A stretch of 42,149 nucleotides of DNA from Pirellulaceae bacterium (GTDB taxonomy: Bacteria > Planctomycetota > Planctomycetia > Pirellulales > Pirellulaceae), in contig JAKVCA010000041.1 in the NCBI GenBank assembly GCA_022448315.1, forward strand, positions 1 through 42,149, read 5' to 3'. Each line of letters starts with the position of its first letter. Position 1 is the first letter of the stretch. Below, in pieces: positions 18,415 to 26,793 of this stretch. The notes beneath the pieces were generated by a model. It was not told the origin of the DNA. It made no database searches and was given only the letters and a program-made list of their open reading frames with translations. Both the position numbers and the translations under genes were made by a program.

Positions 18415-18442
18415 ATTAGAAACCCTGAAGCACAAATTTCAA
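18415..18442 (-). promoter_or_regulatory. sigma-70-type promoter of the HU gene
   Basis: On the minus strand TTGAAA (18442-18437) is followed after 16 bases by TCTAAT (18420-18415); each box matches the vegetative consensus at five of six positions. It would give a leader of about 65 bases ending in the strong Shine-Dalgarno sequence of the HU gene. Confidence 0.6.
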
Positions 18443-18839
18443 CCCGAGAACCGGAAAAAACCGCAGAATCCCGCCATTTTCGCTCACCTTTCTATTATCG
18501 CGACGCGTAAATGCGGCCCGTCGAGCAGATTTTCGCGGCAAACCTCGCGACACAATGAGTGCCGTACCGGTGCTTGCTCTGCCGCCGAATTGGGAAGTAT
18601 CAAGGGGGCTCCAAAGTCGTTTTTGGGTTGCTGAAAGGTTGGAGGGTTGCGTGGGTAAATTGATGCATAGGTCCCCGTAAATCACGTTGTTGCAGCGACT
18701 TACTAGCACTATGATGGGACTTGAGTTGGTTGCGACTGGCTCGCGTATGATTGGCTGGCGGCACCGCTCAGGTCGAAGTCTGAGTGGTTAGGCGGGATGG
18801 CTTGGACCGCACGACATCTGAACTAAGGATAGGAAACTC
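18443..18839. other. intergenic region between HU and the PQQ/TPR gene
   Basis: About 400 bases separating divergent genes. No coding character was seen. A promoter candidate for the plus-strand gene lies at 18687-18715 (listed separately), and AAGGATAGGAAA just before 18840 provides the ribosome site. Confidence 0.5.
18687..18715 (+). promoter_or_regulatory. candidate promoter of the PQQ/TPR gene
   Basis: TTGTTG (18687-18692), a 17-base spacer and TATGAT (18710-18715). The -10 box is good and the -35 box is weak. It points toward the gene at 18840 with a leader of about 120 bases. Support is sequence resemblance only. Confidence 0.35.
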
Positions 18840-21800
18840 ATGCGATTTCGAGTTGGTATTCGTGTTGGCATTGGGCTCGTAGCGTGCCTGGTCTCCAGTG
18901 ATGGCCTGCGGGCACAGGTTCAATTCCCGGGCGTACAGCAGACCGAAAATGCGACGGGCGATTCCATCTTTGTTCCCGCTCCTCGGGAGTACGTCCGACC
19001 CCTTCAAAAAGCGGAAGAAGCGATCGGCGAAGGCGAGTTCGCCGAGGCGGTTGATCTTCTGGGGCAAATTCTGGCCGATGAAACGATCGAAGATTACTTT
19101 CTGCCCGCTCCGGGTGGAAAAGGGAGCTGGATGAGTTTGAAGTCTCGGGCCCTTTCGATCCTCGAGCAACTGCCTCCGCGTGGTCGTGAACTGTTTGAAC
19201 TCAAGTACGGGATTGAAGCTCAGCAGATTCTGGCCCAGGCGGTCAAAAATCGGAATCTTGACGAGATAGCGAAAATCTCAAACAACTACTTTCATACCCG
19301 CGCCGGTTACGAAGCGACGGTCCTGTTGGGCCGCCTGTATCTGGATCAAGGGCGTTACTTTTCAGCGATCCGAAGTTTTCAGAGGATCGTGGAGAGTCCA
19401 GTCGCGAGGGAACAGTATTCACCTCAGGTGCAGGTGCTGCTTGCGACCGCTTGGCTCGCGACCGGTGATGCCAGTCGGGCAGAGGACGTCTTGCGAAAAT
19501 TGCCCGAGGAACAACTCGCTTTGATGTTTCGTGGCGAAGAGGTGGATCTTAGCGGCACGGAAGATCAGGCGTTTGAATGGCTGCAAGCACAGCTCGGGCA
19601 ATTGCCCGGCCTGAATCTGATGGCAGAAAACAACTGGATGATGTTTCGCGGGAATGCCCAACGTTTGGCAGAGTCCACCTCAGGCTTCCCTCTGCTGATC
19701 AATGCCTGGCAAACTCCGGCGGTACTCGACGCAAACGATCGCTCCTTGATTGGTCGATTGCAAGGTGGCATGGCCGAGGAGGCCAAGCCTGCAATTCCAG
19801 CCATCAGTCCTCTGGCGGTTGGCGATTATGTCATTATGCGGACTCCGGAGTACCTTGTGGGAGTCGAGTTGAAAACGGGTTTGAGAAAGTGGTTTTACCC
19901 TTGGGACCGTGAAGCGGACATTGCGACGGAGTCGGTTGGGGGGCAGATGGCAGCCGGCAACAATCCGCGGGAAGCGGAACTCCGCGAACGCATGTGGCTG
20001 GATAATGTTTACGGACAGCCCAGTTCCGATGGAAAACAAGTTTATTTCGTAGACGATTTGCCATATCGCCTGAGTGGAAATCGTACAACCATCAATTTCG
20101 CCCGCAGCGGTGTGGGTTCCGTCCAACCCAATCACCTTGTCGCCCTCAAGTTGGTGGACGACAAAGGAAACTCGGTTGAAGGAAAGATGGCTTGGATTGT
20201 AGGCGGTGAGGATGGTTACGATCAGCCATGGTCCAAAGGCGTTTACTTCCTTGGCTCGCCACTGCCCATCTCAGGGCGATTGTATGCCCTTGGAGAGATC
20301 AACGGAGAAATTCGTTTGTATGCCGTTGATGCTCGCGACGCGGCGTTACTTTGGAGTCGGCAGATCGCCACGGTCAACCACGGTTCGGTACAAAACGTTT
20401 CTTACCGTCGTGTTGCGGGAGCGTCGCCGTCCTATGCCGATGGTCTCGTGATTTGCCCCACTTCGACTGGCGCGGTCATCGCGGTCGACCTTGCAACCCA
20501 AGCACCGCTCTGGGGCTTTCAGTATCAGCCCGTGGAAACGGGCCGTCGCGGTTACAGTATGCCCCAGCCATGGCAACCCGGAGAGCGATGGGCCGACGGT
20601 TCGGTGACAATCGTAAACGGTCACATTCTGTTGACGCCCGTCGATCAAGAAAAACTTCATTGTATCGATCTGCTCACCGGGCAACCGAAGTGGGCCATTG
20701 ACCGCGACGGGATGTCCTATTTGGGGGCGGTCGACGAGGAGACAATCGCGCTGGTGGGCGCGACGCATTGTCGGGGAGTCAACCTAAAAGATGGCAAGCA
20801 GGCGTGGGAGACACCCATGACGTTTGGTGTTCCCAGCGGGCGTGGCTACGCGAGCGAGGGCAAACTCTTCGTGCCGACCGCGGATGACAAAGTGGTCTCG
20901 CTGAACATTCAAACCGGTGAATTGCTTGAAACGGTCGATACAGCCTATTCGCTAGGTAACCTGATCTGCCATGAGGGATACGTCGTTTCTCACAACGTGG
21001 ATGTCGTTGCTGCGTTTTATCAGGACGAAATCAATCGACCTTGGGTAGAAAACCGGTTGCAGGAGACGCCGGATGATCTTCAGGCGCTGCTGCTGAAATC
21101 GCAACTGTGTGTTCGCGATAAGGACTGGGATGCGGCGGTGGCCACGGCTCAGGAAGCTCTGGCAAAACATCCGGACGAAATTGAAGTCGAAGAAGTATTG
21201 GTTTCAACATTGATGCTTGCAGCGCGAAACAACAACGCATTTGATTTCGAGCCTCTCGAGCGATACGAGGGGTTTCTGCTCGAGTCGGATTATCGCAGCG
21301 AGTACCTGATGTTGAAGACCAAGCATTCGATTGCTGCGAATAACCCGACGGGGGTCATCGAAGCGTTGCTGCTGATGGCCGACGCTGCGGCTTTTGATAG
21401 CACGATGGACCGGCAGTTGATCCGAGTTGAGAGTCGTGACGTCGATGGAATTCGTTGGGCTTATGCGGCGCTTTCCAAAATTGCTGACAATGCAGGGACG
21501 GATGAAGAGGTTCAACGTCAGATTGACTCGGCACGTCGCGACGCATTGGAGGATCCGGTCTTTGAAAGGACATGGACACTCCACCAATTGTTTGGCGAAT
21601 TCTGGCATGATCCAGAATTTGAGTTGCAATTGGTCGAACTATGCATTGAAACGGACCATTTGCTCGAAGCGGAACAGCTTCTGTCCGGGCTGCTGAGCCA
21701 AGAGGATCCTCGGATCCGAGCGCGGGCTTTGGAGCGACAGGCCCACCTGCTTGAGATTGGTGGATTTGTAGGGCAGGCTCAGCAGGCATTGGCACGCTTG

Positions 21801-23447
21801 GCGACCGAGTATCCTGATGAGGCCTTTCAGGAGGGTCTGACGGGCCGCAAACTACTGGAAGATTTTGTGACCAGACATGCGGACGAGAAGCCGACGCGAA
21901 CCCTCTGGTTGGAAGGTGGAATTGACGTCGCGAGCTCTAACCGGAGTACCAAGGGTCGATACAGTCAGATGCCGTTACCTGCGGCGAGAGTGGATGGGGA
22001 ATGGGCACCGTCCCAGCTGAAATTTTCTTACTACTCCACGAACTTGTTTATCGATGACGAAAACGGGAAGCGAGTTGCGACCATCAACGTTGCTGATGGT
22101 GGGGCATGGCAATTCAGGAACACAAGCCGGTATTCGCTGCTGAATCATTTGATGATCTGTGAGGTGACCTTCTCGAACCTCGCGATTGAGTTGATTGGTA
22201 TCGATCTGTTCAAAGCCATGAACGGAGCCACGGACGCGATTGTCTGGCGGCAACGTTTGTTTGGCGATGTAGATACCCAGTCTCGATTTGCATTTGCGAG
22301 AAATAACAAGCCGCAATTTCGGACCACGACCACGAACACGTCGTTGGGTTTGACCATTACGCAGAATCTTTACAACAACAAGTTGGTCGGCTCGCATTCG
22401 GGACCACATCGGACGGGGCTCGTATTGCATCGGGGTAATCGTCTGATCTGCATCGATCCAATTCAGGGAACGGTTTTGTGGAGAAAGGATCATTCGGACG
22501 TTGGCAGCCAAGTGGTTTCCGATGGCGAGGCCGTGCATGTTTTATCTTCGGATCAGACCAGTATGGTGAGTTGCCGGCTGTTGGATGGGGCAGCCCTTTC
22601 GAAGCAGGAAGTGGCGAAACTGGGGCAGGTCTTTGCGATCAACGGACCGACTCTGGTCGGTTGGAAGCCCGACGATCAGAAATTCCTGTTGAAAGCCTGG
22701 GATGCTGCTTCGGCTGAAATCGCCTGGGAGGCTGACTTCCCCTACTCTTCCCGTGGGTACCTTTTGGATCATCGACGGCTGGCCATTCTGGATGCCGGCG
22801 GTGACTTCCGAATACTCGATTTGAAAACGGGCAGCACGACGTTCCAATCGAAGGTGGAAACGGAGGATAAGCTCCAGTCCATTCAGGTTTACGAAGATGA
22901 TCTTGGAAAGATCCTGATCGTCAATCGGAATGCATTAACGACAAAACAGAAGTCTCGGCAGAATCCAAAAATTGATTATAGCGCCGTTCCATACACCAAT
23001 CCGCTTATCGACGGTTTGGTTTATGCTTTTGACAACGACGGGAAAGCCGTATGGCCAAATCCCGCGCAGATTGACCAATTCAGTCTGCTCGCGTCTGAAG
23101 TGGGTAAGGCGCCGGTGCTGATTTTCTCGCGGTACTACAGTCTGCGAGAGGAAAATGGGGGGAACAAGAGCGATCTGGTCATGATTGATCGAAGGGATGG
23201 GCGATTGATTGCTGACGATCGAGGAATCGACACCTTGACTCCATTCTGGATGTTGAACGCTCACGCCAAAGACCAGCAGGCGGTGATCGTCGGGCCGCGA
23301 GAGTATACGTTGACGTTCACCGATCTTGCTCGACCTCCGAGCCCCGCGGCTCAAACCGGCTACCCCATCAATGGTGGGAAAGCGGGCGGGGCCAGCACGC
23401 TTCGCGTGTTCCGAGGAATCGGAAAAGCATTTGACCTCTCCAGGTGA
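18840..23447 (+). CDS. giant exported PQQ-propeller / TPR protein
   Basis: A 1535-residue secreted protein. The signal peptide is MRFRVGIRVGIGLVACLVSS with cleavage near LRAQ. Residues about 50-250 form TPR-like helical pairs (LQKAEEAIGEGEFAEAVDLL). A BamB-like PQQ-type beta-propeller follows to about 720, with repeated GDYVIMRTPEYLVGVELKTG, LYAVDARDAALLWSRQIA and CIDLLTGQPKWAID blades. A second TPR region lies at about 720-1010 (DWDAAVATAQEALAKHPDE), then a second propeller from about 1150 (RLICIDPIQGTVLWRK, FRILDLKTG). The blades use the W-containing outer-strand motif without catalytic residues of quinoprotein dehydrogenases, so a scaffold or assembly role is more likely than an enzyme. 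The ATG at 18840 is preceded by AAGGATAGGAAA. No operon partner is obvious. Confidence 0.82.
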   Translation: MRFRVGIRVGIGLVACLVSSDGLRAQVQFPGVQQTENATGDSIFVPAPREYVRPLQKAEEAIGEGEFAEAVDLLGQILADETIEDYFLPAPGGKGSWMSLKSRALSILEQLPPRGRELFELKYGIEAQQILAQAVKNRNLDEIAKISNNYFHTRAGYEATVLLGRLYLDQGRYFSAIRSFQRIVESPVAREQYSPQVQVLLATAWLATGDASRAEDVLRKLPEEQLALMFRGEEVDLSGTEDQAFEWLQAQLGQLPGLNLMAENNWMMFRGNAQRLAESTSGFPLLINAWQTPAVLDANDRSLIGRLQGGMAEEAKPAIPAISPLAVGDYVIMRTPEYLVGVELKTGLRKWFYPWDREADIATESVGGQMAAGNNPREAELRERMWLDNVYGQPSSDGKQVYFVDDLPYRLSGNRTTINFARSGVGSVQPNHLVALKLVDDKGNSVEGKMAWIVGGEDGYDQPWSKGVYFLGSPLPISGRLYALGEINGEIRLYAVDARDAALLWSRQIATVNHGSVQNVSYRRVAGASPSYADGLVICPTSTGAVIAVDLATQAPLWGFQYQPVETGRRGYSMPQPWQPGERWADGSVTIVNGHILLTPVDQEKLHCIDLLTGQPKWAIDRDGMSYLGAVDEETIALVGATHCRGVNLKDGKQAWETPMTFGVPSGRGYASEGKLFVPTADDKVVSLNIQTGELLETVDTAYSLGNLICHEGYVVSHNVDVVAAFYQDEINRPWVENRLQETPDDLQALLLKSQLCVRDKDWDAAVATAQEALAKHPDEIEVEEVLVSTLMLAARNNNAFDFEPLERYEGFLLESDYRSEYLMLKTKHSIAANNPTGVIEALLLMADAAAFDSTMDRQLIRVESRDVDGIRWAYAALSKIADNAGTDEEVQRQIDSARRDALEDPVFERTWTLHQLFGEFWHDPEFELQLVELCIETDHLLEAEQLLSGLLSQEDPRIRARALERQAHLLEIGGFVGQAQQALARLATEYPDEAFQEGLTGRKLLEDFVTRHADEKPTRTLWLEGGIDVASSNRSTKGRYSQMPLPAARVDGEWAPSQLKFSYYSTNLFIDDENGKRVATINVADGGAWQFRNTSRYSLLNHLMICEVTFSNLAIELIGIDLFKAMNGATDAIVWRQRLFGDVDTQSRFAFARNNKPQFRTTTTNTSLGLTITQNLYNNKLVGSHSGPHRTGLVLHRGNRLICIDPIQGTVLWRKDHSDVGSQVVSDGEAVHVLSSDQTSMVSCRLLDGAALSKQEVAKLGQVFAINGPTLVGWKPDDQKFLLKAWDAASAEIAWEADFPYSSRGYLLDHRRLAILDAGGDFRILDLKTGSTTFQSKVETEDKLQSIQVYEDDLGKILIVNRNALTTKQKSRQNPKIDYSAVPYTNPLIDGLVYAFDNDGKAVWPNPAQIDQFSLLASEVGKAPVLIFSRYYSLREENGGNKSDLVMIDRRDGRLIADDRGIDTLTPFWMLNAHAKDQQAVIVGPREYTLTFTDLARPPSPAAQTGYPINGGKAGGASTLRVFRGIGKAFDLSR

Positions 23448-23740
23448 GACGCTTGAAACGATTTTCGGGCCTCCAAGAAACGTTGTTTTCGCGGCGAAGG
23501 CTGCAAGATTTGAGGTTTTGTAACGAACAGTCGATCTTGAAATAGGCGGGTGGGTCCACTGATAGACCTCGGAGGTCCCTGTTTGATTAGGGGCGGCTGG
23601 TGTTCCTCCCCTGACCTGTACGTGGACTGATCTCTTGTGCGTCTGCCGCGATACGGGCTTGATGTTCCGCCGCATCACTGCCGTCTTACGTCGACGGTCA
23701 AGTTTTTCGGTTCAGCCAGCAAGGAATTCAAGGAATCAAA

Positions 23741-25318
23741 ATGGAGGGTCGTACTTCTCATCCACGGCTTCGCTTCGGGATTGGTCTCCTCGTGGTTTCT
23801 GCCTTCGTTGGCTGGATGCTTATTGCTCTTCCCGCACAACTGACCGAAACGCTGGACCGTGTGAGAACCTGGGGGGATGGATGGTTTTATGCCTATTTGG
23901 TCCTCCTCGTCGCCGGTGGGGTGTTTTTTGCTTCAGGGTCCATCTGGGTGATCGGTCTGTTGTGGAGTCGGACTCGGCGTAAGAATCAGAAACAGGTTTC
24001 GCGTCAGCAGAATCCGAGTGCTTTGACCCCGAGGCAGCAAATCAAAGAACTCGATGACAACCTTCAGACGGTCGACGATTTGACCCGAGACGATCGGGTT
24101 GGGACCCAGGTGAGGGAGCGGGTTCAAGAGGACGTCGAAGGCATACTTGCAAAACGCGAGACGCGACAGCTTGAAATTGTCGCCTTTGGAACCATTTCAA
24201 GCGGCAAGAGCACCTTGCTCAATCTGCTCGCCGGCCGCGATGCCTTTCGGTCAGATTTAAGGGGAGGAACCACCACACAACGAAATGAAGTGAAATGGCC
24301 GGATGACGACCGTGTGGTTCTTGTGGACACTCCCGGACTCGCGGAGGTGGATGGCCAATCCCATCTCGCTGTTGCGGCAAAAGCGGCTCGTGATGCGGAT
24401 GTGGTACTCGTGGTGATCGATGGTCCCATGCGCGATCACGAGTTTTCCCTCATTCGTGAATTGGTCGAGATGGAGAAGCGTTTGGTGGTTTGCCAGAATA
24501 AATCAGACTGGTTTGATTTGGAGGATCGCGGCAAAATTCTCGACCAGGCGCGTCAAAAACTCGCGACGATTGACAGAAAACTTGAGGTCGTATGGGTTCG
24601 CGCCCAATCGGTCACTCGTGCTCGTATTCGGCAATTGGCAGATGGGCAACAAGTGGAGGAGGAGATTCAAGAGCCGCCAGATATTCAACAGCTCTCAACT
24701 TGGATGCTAAAAACCTTGAGTGACGAGGGCGATCGCCTTCTGATGGCCAATCTGCTTTTGAGGTCTCGTGGTCTGGTCGAAGAGGCTCGTGATGAAGTGC
24801 AACGGAGTCTGGATCAGAAAGCCTGGAAAATTGTTGATCGTGCCATGTGGGGGGCCGGGGGAGCCGCAGCTCTGAGTCCTTTGCCCGTGGTGGACCTGCT
24901 TGCTGGAGTTACCATTTCCTCAAAACTGGTGGTGGATCTGGCAAAAGTCTACCGACAAGAAGTGGATCTCGACGTCGCCATGCAGTTACTGAGCCAGCTC
25001 GGAAAAAATCTGCTCGGCATTTTAGGGGTGAGCCTTGCGGCTCCGACGGTGGCGACGCTCGCAAGTCAGATCTTCAAGACGGTTCCCGGGGTTGGCACGA
25101 TGGCGGGTGGCGTGCTGCAGGGTATCACGCAGGCCTTGATTACACGCTGGATCGGCGCCGTATTTATCGAGTACTTCAAAAATGAAATGCAACGTCCGGA
25201 AGGTGGACTGGTGGGGCTTGCCCGCCGTCAATGGAATCGGTTGACCACGGTCGATGAACTCCGTCGCATCGTGAGCCAGGGGCGGGAGAAACTCGTGTCC
25301 AAGGAGCAGGACTCATGA
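23741..25318 (+). CDS. membrane-anchored DUF697-type GTPase (first of a tandem pair)
   Basis: A 525-residue Era/dynamin-like GTPase. Two transmembrane segments lie at about residues 12-31 and 50-75, followed by a charged linker. The G domain has P-loop GTISSGKST (150-158), a threonine-rich switch GGTTTQ (175-180), DTPG (196-199) and NKSD (253-256). The C-terminal third, after a helical linker, is hydrophobic and glycine-rich (GAGGAAALSPLPVVDLLAGV, VDLAKVYRQEVDLDVAMQLL, GGVLQGITQALITRWIG), matching DUF697 as in E. coli YcjF. Such proteins probably act in membrane shaping or envelope maintenance; the role is not established. AAGGAA precedes the ATG. Its stop overlaps the start of the next GTPase gene (ATGA), so stoichiometric, coupled synthesis is likely. 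Confidence 0.85.
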   Translation: MEGRTSHPRLRFGIGLLVVSAFVGWMLIALPAQLTETLDRVRTWGDGWFYAYLVLLVAGGVFFASGSIWVIGLLWSRTRRKNQKQVSRQQNPSALTPRQQIKELDDNLQTVDDLTRDDRVGTQVRERVQEDVEGILAKRETRQLEIVAFGTISSGKSTLLNLLAGRDAFRSDLRGGTTTQRNEVKWPDDDRVVLVDTPGLAEVDGQSHLAVAAKAARDADVVLVVIDGPMRDHEFSLIRELVEMEKRLVVCQNKSDWFDLEDRGKILDQARQKLATIDRKLEVVWVRAQSVTRARIRQLADGQQVEEEIQEPPDIQQLSTWMLKTLSDEGDRLLMANLLLRSRGLVEEARDEVQRSLDQKAWKIVDRAMWGAGGAAALSPLPVVDLLAGVTISSKLVVDLAKVYRQEVDLDVAMQLLSQLGKNLLGILGVSLAAPTVATLASQIFKTVPGVGTMAGGVLQGITQALITRWIGAVFIEYFKNEMQRPEGGLVGLARRQWNRLTTVDELRRIVSQGREKLVSKEQDS

Positions 25319-26649
25319 GCGAAGGTCCCACCACGGATTCGAAATTTGCTGAGGCACGAGATTCTCTTCAGCAGACCCTCGGCAAATTGCGAGGTTGCTC
25401 GGATCGTGAACGCAAGGAGATGCAACGCGAGTTTTCTCAGCTCAATGAGATGCTCTCCAAGCTTGACAAAGGTCAGGTCGAAATCGTCGTCTTTGGCGAA
25501 ATCAGTACGGGCAAGTCGGCGTTGATCAACGCTCTGATCGGCGAAGCCGTTGCGGATGTGGACGTGCAGGGGGGCTGGACCCGTGATGTTCAAAGTTCGG
25601 AGTGGAAAGCATGTGCGTATCGTGTGCCCGGGCTGAATGACTCCGGCGTTCTTCTAGTCGATACCCCTGGGATCAACGAGGTTGAAGGCCAGCAGCGGGC
25701 TTCGTTGGCCGAAGAAGCGGCCCGCCGAGCAGACTTGATCCTGTTCGTGACCGATTCGGATCTCAATGAAATTGAGCATGATGCATTGAAGCATCTTGCG
25801 TCGTTGAAAAAGCCCTTGCTGATTGTGCTGAACAAAAAGGATCTTTATTCCGAGGATCAACGGAATCGACTTCTGAATGTGTTGACTCAAGAGCGTTTGC
25901 CCGGCGTGCTTCCAACCGACCATGTGGTTTTGACCAGCGCGGACCCACGTGAGGTGGAGTACATCATCGAAGATGCCGAGGGGAAGACACGCCGGGAGTG
26001 GCGCAGGCCTCAACCCGATGTGCAGGAGTTGAAAGAGAAGATTCTTGAGATCCTCGATCGTGATGGGTTGGCACTGGTCGCACTCAACGCCGCCATGTAC
26101 GCCGCGGATCAGACGGATCGCATCGCTGCGCTGCGGATTGAATTGCGAAATCATCTCGCGAATCGCGTGATCGGAGGATATGCGGCGGTCAAGGCTCTGG
26201 TGGTCGGTTGGAGTCCGGCGGCGGTCGATATCATCGGGGGTGGGCTGGTGGATGCCTCCATGGTTGGTGTCCTTGCGAAAATCTATGGACTTGATCTCTC
26301 TTGGCAACACGCCAGGAAACTGGCGAGTGCCATTGGACAGGCGACCGGGTGGGTCATCCTGGGCGAAACGGTTTCGTATCTCGGGGCATCCTTGTTCAAG
26401 GGGCTGACGTTGGGATTGGCGACTCCCTTGACGGCCATTCCTCAGGGAGCGGCATCGGGCTTTGCCTCCTACATTGTGGGCCAGTCGGCCAAGTACTATT
26501 TTGAGCATGGCGCTTCGTGGGGTGGACGATCGCCCAAAGCAGTTGTTCAACAGATTCTCGATCAGACCGACCGCGATAGTGTGTTGGGGCATTTGAAGGA
26601 CGAGATCAAGCAAAAAATGCTCTTCAATCCGCACGCCCGAAAGTCTTGA
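25315..26649 (+). CDS. DUF697-type GTPase (second of a tandem pair)
   Basis: A 444-residue GTPase related to the preceding gene. It lacks the N-terminal membrane anchor and instead begins with a charged helical segment (residues about 10-52, possible coiled coil). G motifs are GEISTGKS (61-68), a QGGWTR switch (85-90), DTPG (116-119) and NKKD (173-176). The C-terminal part is glycine-rich and hydrophobic (AAVKALVVGWSPAAVDIIGG, VGVLAKIYGLDLSWQHARKL, ATPLTAIPQGAASGFASYIV), again DUF697-like, and could insert in or lie on the membrane. It overlaps the first gene by four bases (ATGA). Different switch sequences suggest a heteromeric pair rather than redundant copies. mutS follows about 145 bases on, with no sign that function is shared. 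Confidence 0.85.
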   Translation: MSEGPTTDSKFAEARDSLQQTLGKLRGCSDRERKEMQREFSQLNEMLSKLDKGQVEIVVFGEISTGKSALINALIGEAVADVDVQGGWTRDVQSSEWKACAYRVPGLNDSGVLLVDTPGINEVEGQQRASLAEEAARRADLILFVTDSDLNEIEHDALKHLASLKKPLLIVLNKKDLYSEDQRNRLLNVLTQERLPGVLPTDHVVLTSADPREVEYIIEDAEGKTRREWRRPQPDVQELKEKILEILDRDGLALVALNAAMYAADQTDRIAALRIELRNHLANRVIGGYAAVKALVVGWSPAAVDIIGGGLVDASMVGVLAKIYGLDLSWQHARKLASAIGQATGWVILGETVSYLGASLFKGLTLGLATPLTAIPQGAASGFASYIVGQSAKYYFEHGASWGGRSPKAVVQQILDQTDRDSVLGHLKDEIKQKMLFNPHARKS

Positions 26650-26793
26650 GTTTGAGGTGGGGCGATTCGCCTCTGACATCCAAACCAGAGGGACGAAAGT
26701 GCGTGAGACTTTGTCGATCAGGCAAACTTGGGTTGGACGGAGGTTTTTTCGGGTGCCTCCCGATCGCTGCTGAAGGCTGCTATCATTTGCGGC

